A DNA stretch of 64,000 nucleotides from Salvelinus alpinus (GCF_045679555.1 NC_092094.1:11904819-11968818), one strand, 5' to 3'. Shown: positions 15,127 to 49,570, numbered from the stretch's first letter. Numbers and translations: made by a program. The notes: generated by a model from the letters alone, not told the origin.

Positions 15127-15382
15127 AGGGTCGACACTGGTAGAGACGAGAAGCAGGTACAGGGAGTGAACATTTAATGTCAACGGACATGGAACAGGAC
15201 AACACAGCGTCTGGACATGAACACATACCGGCATTGGGAACAAACGGGGGAGCAGTTATAGAAGGAGTCCAGATGAGTCCAATGAGCGCTGCTGCGTGTA
15301 ATGATGGTGACAGGTGTGAATAATAAAGGGCAGGCTGGCACCCTCGAACCTCCAGAGAGGGAGAGCGAGAGCAGGCGTGACA
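15127..15382. mobile_element. Possible LTR-type interspersed repeat
   Basis: The segment from GTCGACACTGGTAGAGACG to GAGCAGGCGTGACA looks like a familiar salmonid repeat edge ending in TGACA. No coding capacity; low-confidence family call. Confidence 0.35.
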
Positions 15383-15884
15383 AACCCATCTGAACAGTCT
15401 GAAATTCCAGGCATTTCATTCCAACAGCTTTTACACAAAAAGGGTAAAATCGTCATATTCACAAATTCACAGTGTTATTTCAACCTCATAGTGTGAAAAT
15501 ATCATAAAAAAATAAATAAAATTGAAACCCTTACACTAAGGACAGCGGAATATAGGTTACATGGTTCACAGTGGCTACGATATCACCTGACTTTACACGC
15601 AGTATAGAATAACTATGTGGCCTTATGTGATCTGTTTAGAAATCAGGACATTGCACAATGCACATAGACATTTATTCATTTAATATATATTTTATTTATA
15701 CAGGTAGCCTGGATTCTATTGAGATAAAAGTTATATTGTAGCGACCTTGACACAACACCTAGTGACTTCATTAAACAGTTTGGACCCCCGGGCGTAACAG
15801 TGAAGGCGTTGGCTTGCCAGTCACTGGTTGGATTTCCCCCAGAATTTGCAACAATTGATTTAAGGCCTGAGTGGGTGTGGTATA

Positions 15885-16190
15885 TTGGGGAAGAGCTGTT
15901 CGACCCAAGCAGGAACTCCTGGATATAGCCTTGGTATGTTGGCCATATTATAAAATGGGCGGTTTGAGCCCTGAATGCTGATTGGCTGATAGCTGTGGTA
16001 TGACAAACAGTTATTTTTACTGCTCTAATTACGTTGGTAACCAGTTTATAATAGCAATAAGGCACCTCAGGGGGTTGTGATATATGGACAATATAGCACG
16101 GCTAAGGGCTGTATCCAGGAGCTCCGAGTTGCCTTTGAGATGCCTTATTGCTATTATAAACTGGTTACCAACATTTACGTCATCAATGTA
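15885..16190. mobile_element. Inverted-repeat DNA element, copy A
   Basis: It carries GTGTGGTATATTGG, GATTGGCTGATAGC, TTATAATAGCAATAAGGC and, inverted on the other side, GCCTTATTGCTATTATAA with ACTGGTTACCAAC. A second copy lies at 16850-17145. Non-coding, MITE-like. Confidence 0.65.
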
Positions 16191-16775
16191 CGCCAATTAT
16201 GCATTTTCACCTAAAAATACTCATACCTCCAAGACAGTTTACTTAAACCTTTCAATGGATTCTTCCAGGTTAATTATGAAATCCATCCATCTATATAACA
16301 CCAGACACTGTGATAACCTTCACCCTACCCTCTGCCACACCTCACATAGTTCATTCTCTATCAGATACAGAGGTACCGTACTCTGGAATTCTTATCTTCA
16401 CATTGCCAAAACATCATCATACCTAAATAACTTCAAGCGAAGACTGGGTGTCAGCGTGATGAACCAAACTACTAAGTAATCTCCTCCATATAGCCTCTCT
16501 CACACACTCCAAACACACAACAAAACATATGCTGTTTATTTTTATTGTGACTGTTGATCAGTTCATCAGTACATTTATGATTAGTGTGTTTTGTTATGTT
16601 TTAACAAACCTGTTTTATTTTTGTACTTATGTCTTGTATGTTGTTTTGTTTGTGGTGTGGTTTTCGTATAAGCCCTTGGGCTTCCAACCACACCTGCACA
16701 TTTATTAGTTTTTATCTGTATTGTTGTTTAGCACTTATTTTCTTTGGTACAAATACATTAAACCTTAAACCTTAA
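16191..16775 (+). mobile_element. LINE C-terminal RT fragment and 3' UTR
   Basis: The frame at about 16200-16476 reads IHLYNTRHCDNLHPTLC...FSIRYRGTVLWNS...FKRRL, the usual C-terminus of a CR1/jockey-type LINE. It is followed by a 3' UTR ending in repeated AAACCTT (about 16758-16773). The fragment sits between the two inverted-repeat element copies. Confidence 0.6.
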
Positions 16776-16849
16776 TAGAACCGTAAACAAGTATATTTGC
16801 GTCATACCCGTGGTATATTGTCTGATATACACACAGCTGAAATGCTGTT

Positions 16850-17145
16850 TCAGCCAATCAGCATCCATGACCCAAACGACCCTGTGTATAATTAAGGCAT
16901 GAGGGGGTGTGGTATATGGCCAATATACCACGACTAAGCGCGGTTCTTATGCATGACGCATCGTGGAGTGCCTGGAGACAGCCCGTAGCCGTTGAATATT
17001 GGCCATATACCACAAACCCCCGAGGTGCCTTATTGCTATTATAAACTGGTTACCAACGTAATTAGACCAGTAAAAATACATGTTTTGTCATATGCCTGAT
17101 ATACCACGGCTGTCAGCCAATCAGCATTCAAGGCTCAAACCACCC
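16850..17145. mobile_element. Inverted-repeat DNA element, copy B
   Basis: Terminal CAGCCAATCAGCAT appears on both sides in opposite senses, and the interior has GTGGTATATGGCCAATATACCAC. Same family as 15885-16190. Confidence 0.7.
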
Positions 17146-17799
17146 TGTTTATGATGTGCTACATCTGGAAAAACAGTACAGTACAGTAAGCTACTGTCCT
17201 ACAGCTGCAATCTCTCTCCACCAGACTTATGTGTGCAATAGTCTGTGAACAAGTTTACTACAGCCACACAACAGGCTGAGCCACACAGCTGTGACAGCTC
17301 TAGACTACATCCTCCCCCCAATAAACAAATGAATTTACACCACACTCATACACATAAACAAATGCACTTTCAAACAGTTTACCTGAATATAGCACGCTCG
17401 TTTGTTTCAAAACTACGCACACATTAGTTTCATTTGTTATTTAGGGGCGTGTTTAGGCTACATTGTTTTTGTTCCTTTGACTCACTCTGCAGGGTAACAT
17501 ACAGACAGACAGACAGCCGACCAACAGGAACAGCTCTTGATATCAGCCTCCCTGTCTGGAGCAGAGCCTCCAACGCAGTTGATTTGACCAATTGAATACC
17601 AGAAGACTGTTTCAACGGGAGGGAACTTCGATACGTATACTCTTTTATTTGCTAAACCCTTTATTACACTTGGCAGGTAGACAACAAAAAACAACTGCTA
17701 CCTCTGAAGGACATTGTTGACTTTTCCCTGGGCACACTAGAGTTAACGTCTCACCACGATTAGGCAGATTGGATTGAAATCAGCCACTAAAGAGGCAAC
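17146..17799 (+). other. Upstream region of cox8
   Basis: Unique sequence before the cox8 start codon. It should contain the promoter and 5' UTR, but I see no decisive TATA box or transcription start. Confidence 0.4.
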
Positions 17800-20700
17800 A
17801 TGTCTGGGATCAAGAGTTCAGTGAATTTGCTGAGGGTCGCAGTCAGGTCGCAGATCGTCTCCAAAGCCTCCCTGTCACACAAGCCTGCGAAGCACCACAT
17901 TTCCTCGGGCGTAAGTACATGCAGCAGGTTGCTGGGCACTTTCCCTATCCTAGAATGTCCCCGCACCGCGCGTAAAAGCTCGTCCTTCACAAATCCATTA
18001 GATTTTTGTCTATTTGAAGCATGATTTTGCATTATAAGACTATATCAAAGTCATATGGGGTTAATGTAAAGATGGTGATATTAATAACGGACTATTACAG
18101 CTTAATGACGTCTCACACGGTTCGGCTATAGGGTCCATGGCTAGAAAAGATACAGCTTTTGTCAAATTTAGGTCAAACGTTTATTTTTTTTGCATTGTAG
18201 CTAACCCTACCCCTAACCCTTTTCCTAACCTTAACCTAATTCTCCAAACCTGCTACGAAAAGGGAAATCTGCCAAAAGCTGTATCCCATCTAGTGAACAC
18301 CAGTCTGGTCTATAGGGGAAGAGCGCATAACGCCATTATCACTGTAAATTCCTTCACGTAGGCTAGTCAGTTGCATGCATGGATAATTCAAGTCCTTTAT
18401 TTTAAAGTGTGTTTGACATTTGTTTTATGTGTTTGGCAACGGATAACTAAGCTACGCACATTTCCTGCCTTGTGGTCTAGCTCATGTGCATGGAGCCTAC
18501 TTGAAATTGTGCCAATAATGTGACCTTGTAGGACTTTGCCAAATATAGTCAAACTGTGCCCAGTTTGATTTAAATCTACAGCTGGGACGTTGGGAACCAT
18601 ACTGACAGAAATGTCTCACCACTGTTTAAAGTCCATATTCTCATCTAGGGTGAATTCAGAACAAGTATGGACACTTTTTGCATTTACGTCTTCTGTAACC
18701 TCTTTAGACATTTATCCAACATATTAGCCGAACACATGATGCATTTCTTGAAACCCTCAAGATCACATACAAAAACATGTGGATATCATATTCACAGGAG
18801 GCATGACACACCCATGTGTGTACATTGAGTCAAAACCATAGTTGCAGCCTGCATTTTGTAGACTGGGACAGCAGGTTAGATAAACTGGACACCCATATAG
18901 TAGTAACTGTACCCCAATGACAATTAAATTCCATTTGATGTGATTAGGAAACATCTGAGGATTTCAGAAATGGATCATGTGTTGGGTTAATATGTTGGAT
19001 AGATGTCTGAAGGGGTTACAGAAGACGGAACAATCTAAAATCTCTTTCTGAATTCACTCAAATAAGATTACTAATATGAGTACTAATAGGAGTACTGATA
19101 ACAGTACTGATAAAAGTATTAATAACAGTACTAATAAGAGTACTAATAACAGTACTAATACGGGTACTGATAATAGTAATACTACAAGTACTAATAAGAG
19201 CGCTAATAACAGTATTAATAACATTACTAATACGAGCACTAATAACAGTATTAATAACAGTACTAATACGAGTACCAATAACAGTATTAATAACAGTACT
19301 AATACAAGTACTGATAATAGTAATAATAACAGTACTAATAAGAGCACTAATAACAGTACTAATAAGAGTACCAATAACAGTAGTAATAATAGTACTAATA
19401 ACATTATTAATACCAATACTAATAACAGTATTAATAACAGTACTAATAAAAGTACTAATATGAGTACTAATAACAGTACTAGGTACAGTACTAATAACAG
19501 TATTAATACCAATACTAATAACAGTACTAATAACAGTACTAATAAGAGTACTAATACCAGTACTAAGTACAGTGGTAATAATAGTACTAATAACAGTGTT
19601 AATAACAGTACGAATAACAGTACTAATAAAAGTACTAATAACAGTACTACAATGAAAAATGAACAGGATACAGTACTAGAAGAACCAGGGCACCAGTACA
19701 GGGGGTCCCAAATGTAAACTGGATCTCTTTCCTCCATTGGAAAAGCCTATAGGACTGTCCCACTTTAGCTACTCCATGCTGTCCTACTTTAGCTAGCCAT
19801 GCTGTCCTACTTTAGCTAGCCATGCTGTCCTACTTTAGCTAGCCATGCTGTTCTACTTTAGCTAGCCATGCTGTCCTTCTTTAGCTACTCCATGCTGTCC
19901 TACTTTAGCTAGCCATGCTGTCCTACTTTAGCTAGCCATGGTTGGTAAAGTGGGACAACAACAAAAATGACTGAATTACAATTGAAACATAATATTGAAA
20001 CATCCCATACGGAAAAGTAATACATGGCAATATATATACAGTACCAGTCAAAAGAAGGAAATAACACATATGGAATCATGTAGTAATCTCAAATATATGT
20101 TGATATATCTGAAATATATGTTGATTTGTTTAACACTTTTTTGGTTACTACATGATTCCATATGTGTTATTTAATAGTGTTGAGGTCTTCACTATTATTC
20201 TACAATGTAGAAAATAGTACAAATAAAGAAGAACCCTGGAATGAGTAGGTGTGTTTTGACTGGTACTGTATATGTTATGGGAACATTATTTCAGTCATGG
20301 TAATAAAATAGAACAAATGACACAAAACAAAAAAAACAGGACCATTAATGCCCTATTTGCAATGATTGATTTGTAAATTAATTTAAGGCATAGTTCACTT
20401 GTTTACCCCTTATTGTCAGTCAGATGGTTCCGTACACTGTCCATGGGCCAGGAGAAACTGTAATCCATGATTTAGAAGTGTTTAAATAGGCACTAATAAC
20501 ATAAGGGGGATTTGGCCATGAACATTTAACTTTGACTAAATTGCCCCCATCAACCCCATAGTTGTTTTGTTAGCCATCTGACTATAAGGTGTAAAAAAGT
20601 CAACTATACCTTTAACTTCCTTCAATTTATTCATTAAAACAACAACAACAACAACAGTGTTATGGTGTATACATTTTTTTTAATGGGATACTGTGAGATT

Positions 20701-20951
20701 TCGAGATGTAGATCATTTGTCTACTTACCCAGAGTCAGATGAATTGATGAATACATTTGTATGTCTCTATTGAAACGTAATATTGAAAGAAAATATTTTC
20801 AAGATCAAATAATTGTAGGCCTAAACATGATGTAAATGGTGATGTTTTCATCCAGGAGCAAGCCATTGCATTGACAGTCTTCTTCATCACCATCCTGGGG
20901 CCGTCTGGTTATGTCCTGGCCCATCTGGAGGACTACAAGCACCACTCCTAA
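17800..20951 (+). CDS. cox8b: Cytochrome c oxidase subunit 8 (8B-like), two exons
   Basis: Exons are 17800-17910 (37 codons, donor GGC|gtaagt) and 20856-20951 (31 codons plus TAA, acceptor ttttcatccag|GAG). They join in phase 0 to give 68 aa. The first exon is a basic, Ser-rich mitochondrial presequence ([18 protein letters not shown]) leading to SHKPAKHH. The second carries the family's single transmembrane helix and signature [28 protein letters not shown]. Subunit 8 is a small nuclear-encoded inner-membrane subunit of complex IV. Length and exon structure fit the family. The EQAI and ILGP residues favour the 8B over the 8A paralogue. The neighbouring ric8a also fits, because I recall Cox8b and Ric8a being close in mouse (not checked). 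A poly(A) signal lies at 21067. The intron holds two minisatellites and a small Tc1-type element. Confidence 0.88.
17911..19057 (+). other. Intron 1 of cox8, unique part
   Basis: No gene or clear repeat. There is a short run of TAACCCTACCCC-like sequence near 18200 that does not form an array. Confidence 0.5.
19058..19672. repeat. Degenerate 12-bp AGTACTAATAAC minisatellite
   Basis: About 50 imperfect trinucleotide-phased units with AAT/AAC/ACT/AGT/GAG variants. Open frames on both strands (poly-Asn/Ser/Thr or poly-Leu/Val) are artefacts. It lies in the cox8 intron. Confidence 0.95.
19758..19945. repeat. 23/24-bp minisatellite
   Basis: About eight units of CTGTCCTACTTTAGCTAGCCATG with variants (GCTACTCCATG, CTGTTCT, CTGTCCTTC). 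It lies in the cox8 intron. Confidence 0.95.
20039..20268. mobile_element. 230-bp Tc1-type MITE
   Basis: It starts CAGTACCAGTCAAAA and ends TTTTGACTGGTACTG, flanked by TA on each side. The inner arms are also complementary (CACATATGGAATCATGTAGTAA against TTACTACATGATTCCATATGTG). It has no transposase and is non-autonomous. Confidence 0.9.
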
Positions 20952-21066
20952 GTGGACCTGTCCGGACTGACCCCCGATCCACTTCACCGGTGAATTACTC
21001 CAGATGGCTTCTCCTGAAGTCTCCTAAACCCTTTATATGAGGGATGATTATATTAATGAATGTACC

Positions 21067-21072
21067 AATAAA
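21067..21072 (+). terminator. Poly(A) signal of cox8
   Basis: AATAAA lies 116 bp after the cox8 stop codon; no competing signal lies between. Confidence 0.7.
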
Positions 21073-21139
21073 TGAATGTCCCAGTACTACGACTGTCTCA
21101 TCTTCTGATCTAAACCATCACACACATGCACATGTAAAG

Positions 21140-21362
21140 CACATACAAAAGTATGTTGACACCCCTTCAAAATAGTGGATTTGACTATTTCAAAGCCTAT
21201 GCCCTCCAAGGCCCACCCATGGCTGCACTCCTGCCCAGTCATGTGAAATCCATAGATTAGGGCCCAATTAACATTTTTCAATTGACTTATTTCCTTACAT
21301 GAACTGTAACTGAGTAAAAACTTAGAAATTGTTGCATGTTGCATTTATATTTTTGTTCAGTA
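21140..21362. mobile_element. Tc1-like terminal remnants
   Basis: 'AAGTATGTTGACACCCCTTCAAAATAGTGGATT' and 'TTGTTCAGTATA' look like ends of different Tc1-like elements, here joined into a remnant without transposase. Confidence 0.45.
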
Positions 21363-21599
21363 TAGAGTTGATTTGATTATAAAAAATAGTTTTTGTGACA
21401 TAAATGTGTTATATATATACGTTTAGATTTGGAAAATATGTCAACAACATTGACTAACTTTTTTAATGAAAAGTGTTGATATTCCTGAAGCTACTGAAAA
21501 TAACTTTGATTCCACCCAGAAAACACTTTCCAGTACATTGCATCAGCCACCAGAGGGCAGCTTTTACTGTCAACGAGACAGGCTATGTATCCATATGAC

Positions 21600-21782
21600 A
21601 GGGCTGCCCCCACCACTTTTCCTGGAGATCTACCGTTCTGTAGGTTTTCAATCCAACCCTAACCTAATGTACATGATTCAGCTAGTTAAGATCTTGATGA
21701 ACAGCTAATAAGAGAAATTAGAGTTGGGACTGAAAACCTACGCGACGTAGAACTCCAGGAAGAAGGTTGGGCAGCCCTGACA
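21600..21782. mobile_element. Inverted-repeat MITE-like element
   Basis: GGGCTGCCC...CCTGGAGATCTACCG...TAGGTTTTCA on the left is mirrored by TGAAAACCTA...CTCCAGGAAG...GGGCAGCCC on the right. Confidence 0.75.
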
Positions 21783-23149
21783 TATGGTAGTCTGATTATC
21801 CTATTCCTCTATTTACATAATGTCAGAAGACAGAAGAAGCTCATCTCTGCAGTATAGCTGTGTTCACCTAAAATGACACCTCTAATTCTGAGCCGGGAGG
21901 CTGGTGTTTGTTATGCGTTAGTGGCCAGTAAAGCGAATGCTTGATAAGACCTGGGTCGTGTTCCTTAGGCACCAAAAGGAAGCAAATGGACTGAAACAGG
22001 GAGGGACTACCTGGAGTTGTCTAATAAGAATCCTTCAGTTGTAAATTCCATGGCAAACATTTTGTACAGTGTTTCCTGTTGGGTGTGCCCTAATGAACAC
22101 AACCCAGGCCTTGAATCAAGTCCCTTACCCGCTCGCTTCCTGTAGCCATGGAAATCCCCATTTCCCCCTCTGTTGTATTAGTGGTCAATGAATAATTATA
22201 GGTGGAGGTTAAATCTAATATAGCACAATGTTTACTGCAACAAATATCTTTTGTAATATAAGATATTTATTAATAATTCATCTTTATTACTGTTTAATTA
22301 CCATTTTGCCATGGACTTTCTCAGTAGATACCTGATAATTACTGTAAAAGTCAAATAAAATGCCAAGAATATTTATTTATAAAAGATGCCAATTCAAGAG
22401 AATGTTTTTGAAACATTTTTACTGAACCTCACATTAGTGTTGGTATACAATATAAATTAGGGTAAATATATACGTGGATTATTTTCATCCAACCTTTAAA
22501 TTGCCATGAAACCACCTAAAATCAACAGATTGTTTTCTCATTCCCATTCTGAACTGAAATGTGCACATAACGGAGATAGTATCGTGGCACACCATATCAA
22601 GATCACCCATCCCAAAAAACGTCAGTTATCACATAACATGAAAAACACCTCATAATATCATCAGATATTATACTTAATTTTGAGGCTCTCTGATCACTAG
22701 TTTAGAACAATGCAACTACTGAAACAGTATTAATTGATTCATCATTTAATTCTATAAATAATTTAAATATAATTTGCTCAGTATAAGAACAACGAAAAAA
22801 AGAACAGGGTCAAATAAAGGGAAACTCATCACGCAGTTTCATTCTGTCTTTTGAGAATGTAAAGAAGATTAAAGTCTTGAAACAACATTTAATGTGAAAG
22901 GAGCCCGATATGTAAAGTATTTCACCTACAAAAGGCAGAAAACATACCCAAACACACTGATGGAAGTTAATCACAACCCAGAACATTACTATACACTTAA
23001 GAAAGATAGTTAACATTTCACATGCTACTCAAACACTGTAACTATTTTAGTACACCGTCATTGTCTTACATCAGATGATGATTCCGCCTGCACCGATAAG
23101 CTTCAGAGCCTGTGACAGAAGTTGCACAACAGGTGACAGTCCATTTTAT
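21783..23149 (-). other. ric8a downstream / probable 3' UTR region
   Basis: Unique AT-rich sequence downstream of the ric8a stop. On the minus strand an AATAAA overlaps the stop codon (23150-23145) and others lie at 22377-22372 and near 22264. The real cleavage site cannot be chosen from sequence alone. Confidence 0.5.
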
Positions 23150-45771
<22,622 letters not shown>

Positions 45772-45819
45772 TTTTGTTGTGTTCCCTGTCCACCTGAATG
45801 TTTAGCGCCTCGCGGATGA

Positions 45820-46085
45820 CATGTACAGGGCTCTACCGTACTGATAGCTATATGCACATATGACTCGGTGTGATAGTCACTCGGCTCTGATCCTGGAACT
45901 CAAAAACCAGCGATGATAAGATTAGCGGAGGATTGCAAATGTACCGCACAGCACCCTGGGATTTGTAGTTCCATTTCAGTAAACAGCATAATATGGAGAT
46001 ATTATTTACACAGAAAATGATCTGGATTTGGAGAAAGTCATATCGAAATATGTATTTACAGCCAAACTGTAGACCAACACACCAG
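45820..46085. repeat. ric8a upstream region, copy duplicated at 49.4 kb
   Basis: From CATGTACAGGGCTCTACCG to ACCAACACACCAG this sequence is repeated at 49370-49570 with few differences and one ~65-bp deletion in the second copy. LINE and LTR debris fills the space between. Confidence 0.93.
45951..45970 (-). promoter_or_regulatory. ZNF143/SBS-type promoter motif upstream of ric8a
   Basis: The minus strand reads AACTACAAATCCCAGGGTGC, matching the long consensus ACTACAA-TCCCAG--TGC bound by ZNF143/THAP11 near vertebrate transcription starts. It lies 180 bp upstream of the ric8a ATG, a plausible core-promoter position. Confidence 0.75.
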
Positions 46086-46664
46086 CCCCCCCAACCCCTA
46101 TTTTACGCTGCTGCTACTCTCTGTTTATCATGTATGCATAGTCACTTTAACTATACATTCATATACATACCATCTCAATTGGCCTGACCAACCAGTGCCC
46201 CCGCACATTGGCTAACCGGGTAATCTGCATTGTGTCCCGCCACCCACCATCCACCCTTCTTTTGCCCTACTCTTTTGCCCTACTCTCTGTTCATCATATA
46301 TGCATAGTCACTTTAACCATATCTACATGTACATACTACCTCAATCAGCCTGACTAACCGGTGACTGTATGCAGCCTCGCTACTGTTTATAGCCTCGCTA
46401 CTGTAAATAGCCTCGCTACTGTTATTTTTCACTGTTATTTTAATGTTGTTTTTGTTTCTTTAGTTACCTATTGTTCACATAATACCTTTTTTGCACTGTT
46501 GGTTAGAGCCTGTAAGTAAGCATTTCACTGTAAGGTCTACACCTGTTGGTTAGAGCCTGTAAGTAAGCATTTCCCTGTAAGGTCTACACATGTTGTATTC
46601 AGCATTTCACTGTAAGGTCTACACATGTTGTATTCGGCGCAAGTGACAAATACACTTTGATTTG
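46086..46664 (+). mobile_element. Rex1-like LINE 3' UTR
   Basis: Same 3' UTR as at 664-1268, ending GACAAATACACTTTGATTTGATTTGA. Its terminal segment (GTAAGCATTTC.CTGTAAGGTCTACAC) is present three times in tandem. Confidence 0.8.
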
Positions 46665-46693
46665 ATTTGAGTTATATATGTACATGGCCATAC

Positions 46694-46793
46694 NNNNNNN
46701 NNNNNNNNNNNNNNNNNNNNNNNNNNNNNNNNNNNNNNNNNNNNNNNNNNNNNNNNNNNNNNNNNNNNNNNNNNNNNNNNNNNNNNNNNNNNN
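46694..46793. other. Assembly gap (100 N)
   Basis: Exactly 100 N. It cuts the 3' end of the L2-like LINE on its right. Confidence 1.
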
Positions 46794-47856
46794 GGGGTTT
46801 CAGGTGTCTCCGGAAGGTGGTGATTGACTCCGCTGTCCTGGCGTCGTGAGGGAGTTTGTTCCACCATTGGGGGGCCAGAGCAGCGAACAGTTTTGACTGG
46901 GCTGAGCGGGAACTGTACTTCCTCAGTGGTAGGGAGGCGAGCAGGCCAGAGGTGGATGAACGCAGTGCCCTTGTTTGGGTGTAGGGCCTGATCAGAGCCT
47001 GGAGGTACTGAGGTGCCGTTCCCCTCACAGCTCCGTAGGCAAGCACCATGGTCTTGTAGCGGATGCGAGCTTCAACTGGAAGCCAGTGGAGAGAGCGGAG
47101 GAGCGGGGTGACGTGAGAGAACTTGGGAAGGTTGAACACCAGACGGGCTGCGGCGTTCTGGATGAGTTGTAGGGGTTTAATGGCACAGGCAGGGAGCCCA
47201 GCCAACAGCGAGTTGCAGTAATCCAGACGGGAGATGACAAGTGCCTGGATTAGGACCTGCGCCGCTTCCTGTGTGAGGCAGGGTCGTACTCTGCGGATGT
47301 TGTAGAGCATGAACCTACAGGAACGGGCCACCGCCTTGATGTTGGTTGAGAACGACAGGGTGTTGTCCAGGATCACGCCAAGGTTCTTAGCGCTCTGGGA
47401 GGAGGACACAATGGAGTTGTCAACCGTGATGGCGAGATCATGGAACGGGCAGTCCTTCCCCGGGAGGAAGAGCAGCTCCGTCTTGCCGAGGTTCAGCTTG
47501 AGGTGGTGATCCGTCATCCACACTGATATGTCTGCCAGACATGCAGAGATGCGATTCGCCACCTGGTCATCAGAAGGGGGAAAGGAGAAGATTAGTTGTG
47601 TGTCGTCTGCATAGCAATGATAGGAGAGACCATGTGAGGTTATGACAGAGCCAAGTGACTTGGTGTATAGCGAGAATAGGAGAGGGCCTAGAACAGAGCC
47701 CTGGGGGACACCAGTGGTGAGAGCACGTGGTGAGGAGACAGATTCTCGCCACGCCACCTGGTAGGAGCGACCTGTCAGGTAGGACGCAATCCAAGCGTGG
47801 GCCGCGCCGGAGATGCCCAACTCGGAGAGGGTGGAGAGGAGGATCTGATGGTTCAC
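46794..47856 (-). pseudogene. Reverse transcriptase of an L2/CR1-like LINE
   Basis: A 354-codon open stretch. Visible motifs are TGVPQGSVLGPLLFSLY (RT domain B), the active site YHCYADDTQL, LNLGKTELLFLPG, SAKNLGVILD, LDYCNSLLAGLP, LHWLPVEARIRYK and the C-terminal WWNKLPHDARTAESITTFRRHLK. The order is that of L2/CR1-type LINEs. The 5' part of RT continues in another frame to about 48104, and the endonuclease is missing. The 3' end runs into the assembly gap. Confidence 0.88.
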
Positions 47857-48104
47857 AGTATCGAAGGCAGCCGATAGGTCTAGAAGGATGAGAGCAGAGG
47901 AGAGAGAGTTAGCTTTAGCAGTGCGGAGCGCCTCCGTGATACAGAGAAGAGCAGTCTCAGTTGAATGACTAGTCTTGAAACCTGACTGATTTGGATCAAG
48001 AAGGTCATTCTGAGAGAGATAGCGGGAGAGCTGGCCAAGGACGGCACGTTCAAGAGTTTTGGAGAGAAAAGAAAGAAGGGATACTGGTCTGTAGTTGTTG
48101 ACAT
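47857..48104 (-). mobile_element. Frame-broken 5' continuation of the L2-like LINE
   Basis: A second frame (about 47880-48104) extends the RT upstream after a frameshift; it stops where an unrelated repeat begins. Confidence 0.6.
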
Positions 48105-48345
48105 ATTGTGTTTTCGCTGTAAAACATTTTAAAAATCGGAAATGATGGCTGGATTCACAAGATGTTTATCTTTCATTTGCTGTATTGGACTTGTGATTTC
48201 ATGAAAATTATATTATATGATATCCCTGTCGCGTTAGGCTAGGCTATGCTAGTCAGCTTTTTTGATGAGGATGCTCCCGGATCCGGGATGGGTAGCAATG
48301 AAAGGTTAAAAGGGCTTTATAAATATAGTTGATTGATTGATTCAC
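48105..48345. mobile_element. Fragment related to the 6.1-7.6 kb element, then an L2-like tail
   Basis: 'TATTGTGTTTTCGCTGTAAAACA..TTAAAAATCGGAAATGATGGCTGGATTCACAAG' matches both internal copies in the 6.1-7.6 kb element. It is followed by GGGCTTTATAAATATAGTTGATTGATTGA, which resembles the end of an L2-like LINE. Confidence 0.6.
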
Positions 48346-48889
48346 ATACTGTACCCTATAAGGTTTGCCTTTGTGTTTTGACTCCTAGTTTTTTTGACAA
48401 CAGATAGCAGAGCCTACTGAAGAGAAAGTTGTCACAAAACTGCATGCCCACCCACACCTTCAACACCTAACTATGTCCATGTCACTGGATAAAATATAGA
48501 TATTGGGTGTAATGGAAGCGGGTTCCCGGTTATTGCTTTAATTGAGGTTCTATGAATGAGCTTTTGCGTTGTTTCCTGAGTGGATCAAAAGACTGTTTTG
48601 CAACTCTACTGCCTATTTTACTGACTCTAAAAGACAATATTGTCCGATATAACATCACCTGTGTAGTGCTTAAAGTTATACATTCTGCATAAAGGGTTAT
48701 AATAAACTCCTAATAATTCAGCCATGCAGTTCGAGGAGTTCAATAGATAGACAGGTAATATCTGAATGTTGAAGATAGCTGATGACATGGTGTGTGGGGG
48801 TGGTTATCTTAGCTGCTGCTGGGGCTTTGGAAACGGGCTTTGGAAACTGGATGACTTCATCCCTCTACTGTCTCTGTGTATATTGTCGT
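48346..48889. other. Unassigned sequence
   Basis: No supported feature. Confidence 0.4.
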
Positions 48890-49110
48890 GGAAATTCAGT
48901 ACTCTGTCCGAGATCTGGTATCCACCCGTGCCTGCTACCTCTCAGATCATAGGCAGGTCCAGCTGCGCAATAATAAAAATGAGCGTGGTGTACCCTGAGA
49001 TCCTAATTTCTGATGCCCTGTGCACAGTTTAACCAGATCTTCAGGAGCGGTCAACAGGTGAAGTTGCAGATCCCATCCTCGTCGCCAAAAATGTCGTGGA
49101 AATTCAGTAC
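48890..49110 (-). mobile_element. Gypsy-like LTR retrotransposon fragment
   Basis: TGTCGTGGAAATTCAGTACT occurs at about 48891 and 49092. Next to the second copy, on the minus strand, is TGGCGACGAGGATGGGATC, which looks like the primer-binding site immediately inside a gypsy-type LTR. About 180 bp of internal sequence remains. Confidence 0.55.
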
Positions 49111-49217
49111 TGAGAGAGACTTGGTCTTGGTCACTTCTTCAAACAATCATCTTTATTTAATATTGATTAATTATTGCAATAATGAGACCGTCAGCCCACC
49201 AGTCTTGACTGACTGTA

Positions 49218-49365
49218 TACCTGTCCTGCTCTGCCTCTGAACCCAGCTCAATGTCTGTAGGTCCCCTGTCTACCTGTCCTGCTCTGCCTCTGAACCCAGC
49301 TCCCTACCTGTAAGTACCCTGTCTACCTGTCCTGTCCTGCTCTGCCTCTGACCCCAGTTCCAGCC
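49218..49365. repeat. Short outlier block of the 53-bp minisatellite
   Basis: Nearly three units containing CTGTCCTGCTCTGCCTCTG and AACCCAGCTCC, the same unit that forms the 27-copy array at 58.34-59.78 kb. Confidence 0.9.
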
Positions 49366-49369
49366 CAGT

Positions 49370-49570
49370 CATGTACAGGGCTCTACCGTACTGATAGCTA
49401 TATGCACATATGACTCTGTGTGATAGTCACTCGGCTCTGATCCTGGAACTCAAAAACCAGCGATGATAAGATTAGCGGAGGATTGAAAATGTACCGCACA
49501 GCACCCTGGGATTTGTGGTTTCATGTTTGTAAATATGTATTTACAGCCAAACAGTAGACCAACACACCAG
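49370..49570. repeat. Second copy of the ric8a upstream region
   Basis: Homologous to 45820-46085. The ZNF143-type site at 49501-49520 has one change in the core (TGTGGTT instead of TGTAGTT). Confidence 0.93.

Noticed and set aside
18195-18235. Telomere-like TAACCC run in the cox8 intron
   Set aside because: Only a few imperfect units (CTAACCCTACCCCTAACCC), too short to be an interstitial telomere array.
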